NCBI GenBank assembly: GCA_003485905.1
Contig: DNHK01000057.1
Span: forward strand, 1-5,704
Source: Gammaproteobacteria bacterium
GTDB lineage: Bacteria; Pseudomonadota; Gammaproteobacteria; Arenicellales; Arenicellaceae
DNA: 5,704 bases
Direction: 5' to 3'
The notes under the pieces are model-generated. The model made no database searches and was not told the origin of the DNA. It worked only from the letters and a program-made list of their open reading frames with translations. Position numbers and translations under genes: made by a program. Of the stretch, positions 5,563 through 5,704 are shown in pieces; position 1 is the first letter of the stretch, and each line of letters starts with the position of its first letter.

Positions 5563-5704
5563 TTACTCTTCGCCTTTAACTTCTACGACTTTTTTGCCCC
5601 GATAGTAGCCACTTGCCGTTACTCGGTGCCGCAAATGTTGCTCACCCGTAGTTGGATCTATAGACAATGTTGGCGTGCCTAAAGCATCATGCGATCTGCG
5701 CATG
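5563..5704 (-). CDS. rpmF: 50S ribosomal protein L32 (RpmF), N-terminus cut off by window edge
   Basis: Component of the large ribosomal subunit. Only the C-terminal 46 codons plus one base are in the window, ending in TAA at 5563-5565; about 14 N-terminal residues are missing if it matches the 57-residue E. coli protein. I translated it by hand: it begins MRRSHDAL, which is the internal MRRSHDAL of E. coli L32 and not a start. It continues through [17 protein letters not shown] and [16 protein letters not shown]. No cysteines occur where zinc-binding L32 proteins have their Cys pairs, so this is the zinc-independent form, as in E. coli. The position immediately upstream of plsX is the conserved rpmF-plsX arrangement. 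Confidence 0.95.
   Translation of the reverse strand, partial: MRRSHDALGTPTLSIDPTTGEQHLRHRVTASGYYRGKKVVEVKGEE

Overview
The window is one contiguous block of housekeeping genes, all on the minus strand. It is the fatty-acid-synthesis cluster typical of Gammaproteobacteria. In transcription order (high to low coordinate) it reads: rpmF (5' end cut by the window edge), plsX, fabD, fabG, acpP, fabF, pabC (3' end cut by the window edge). Protein motifs throughout are close to the Escherichia coli and Pseudomonas families as I remember them. Composition is moderately AT-rich (judged by eye). fabH, which in E. coli sits between plsX and fabD, is missing. That layout matches Pseudomonas-type gammaproteobacteria better than enterics. 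No genus can be named from this alone.

Layout on the + axis: pabC 1-648; short inverted repeat between pabC and fabF; fabF 682-1923; a 204-bp spacer with two stem-loops, one a canonical intrinsic terminator downstream of acpP; acpP 2128-2361; a 255-bp spacer with a credible acpP promoter and a leader of about 87 nt; fabG 2617-3363; 47-bp gap; fabD 3411-4343; a 126-bp very AT-rich gap where fabH would lie in E. coli; plsX 4470-5498; 64-bp gap with a stem-loop; rpmF from 5563 to the window end. No stretch longer than 300 bases lacks a gene. No mobile element, CRISPR array, tRNA or rRNA was seen, and nothing suggests horizontal transfer.

How the genes work together: acpP makes the acyl carrier. 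FabD loads malonate onto it, FabF condenses malonyl-ACP with acyl-ACP, and FabG reduces the 3-ketoacyl-ACP. PlsX then moves finished acyl chains from ACP to phosphate to start phospholipid synthesis. rpmF (ribosomal protein L32) ties the cluster to growth, and pabC (4-aminobenzoate synthesis for folate) is the conserved downstream passenger.

I do not see an undescribed biological system here. The points worth a second look are regulatory: stem-loops placed directly after the stop codons of rpmF, acpP and fabF; the acpP-fabF terminator; the absence of fabH; and an A/T-rich fabD leader without a clear Shine-Dalgarno. Identifications rest on remembered family sequences; no search was run.
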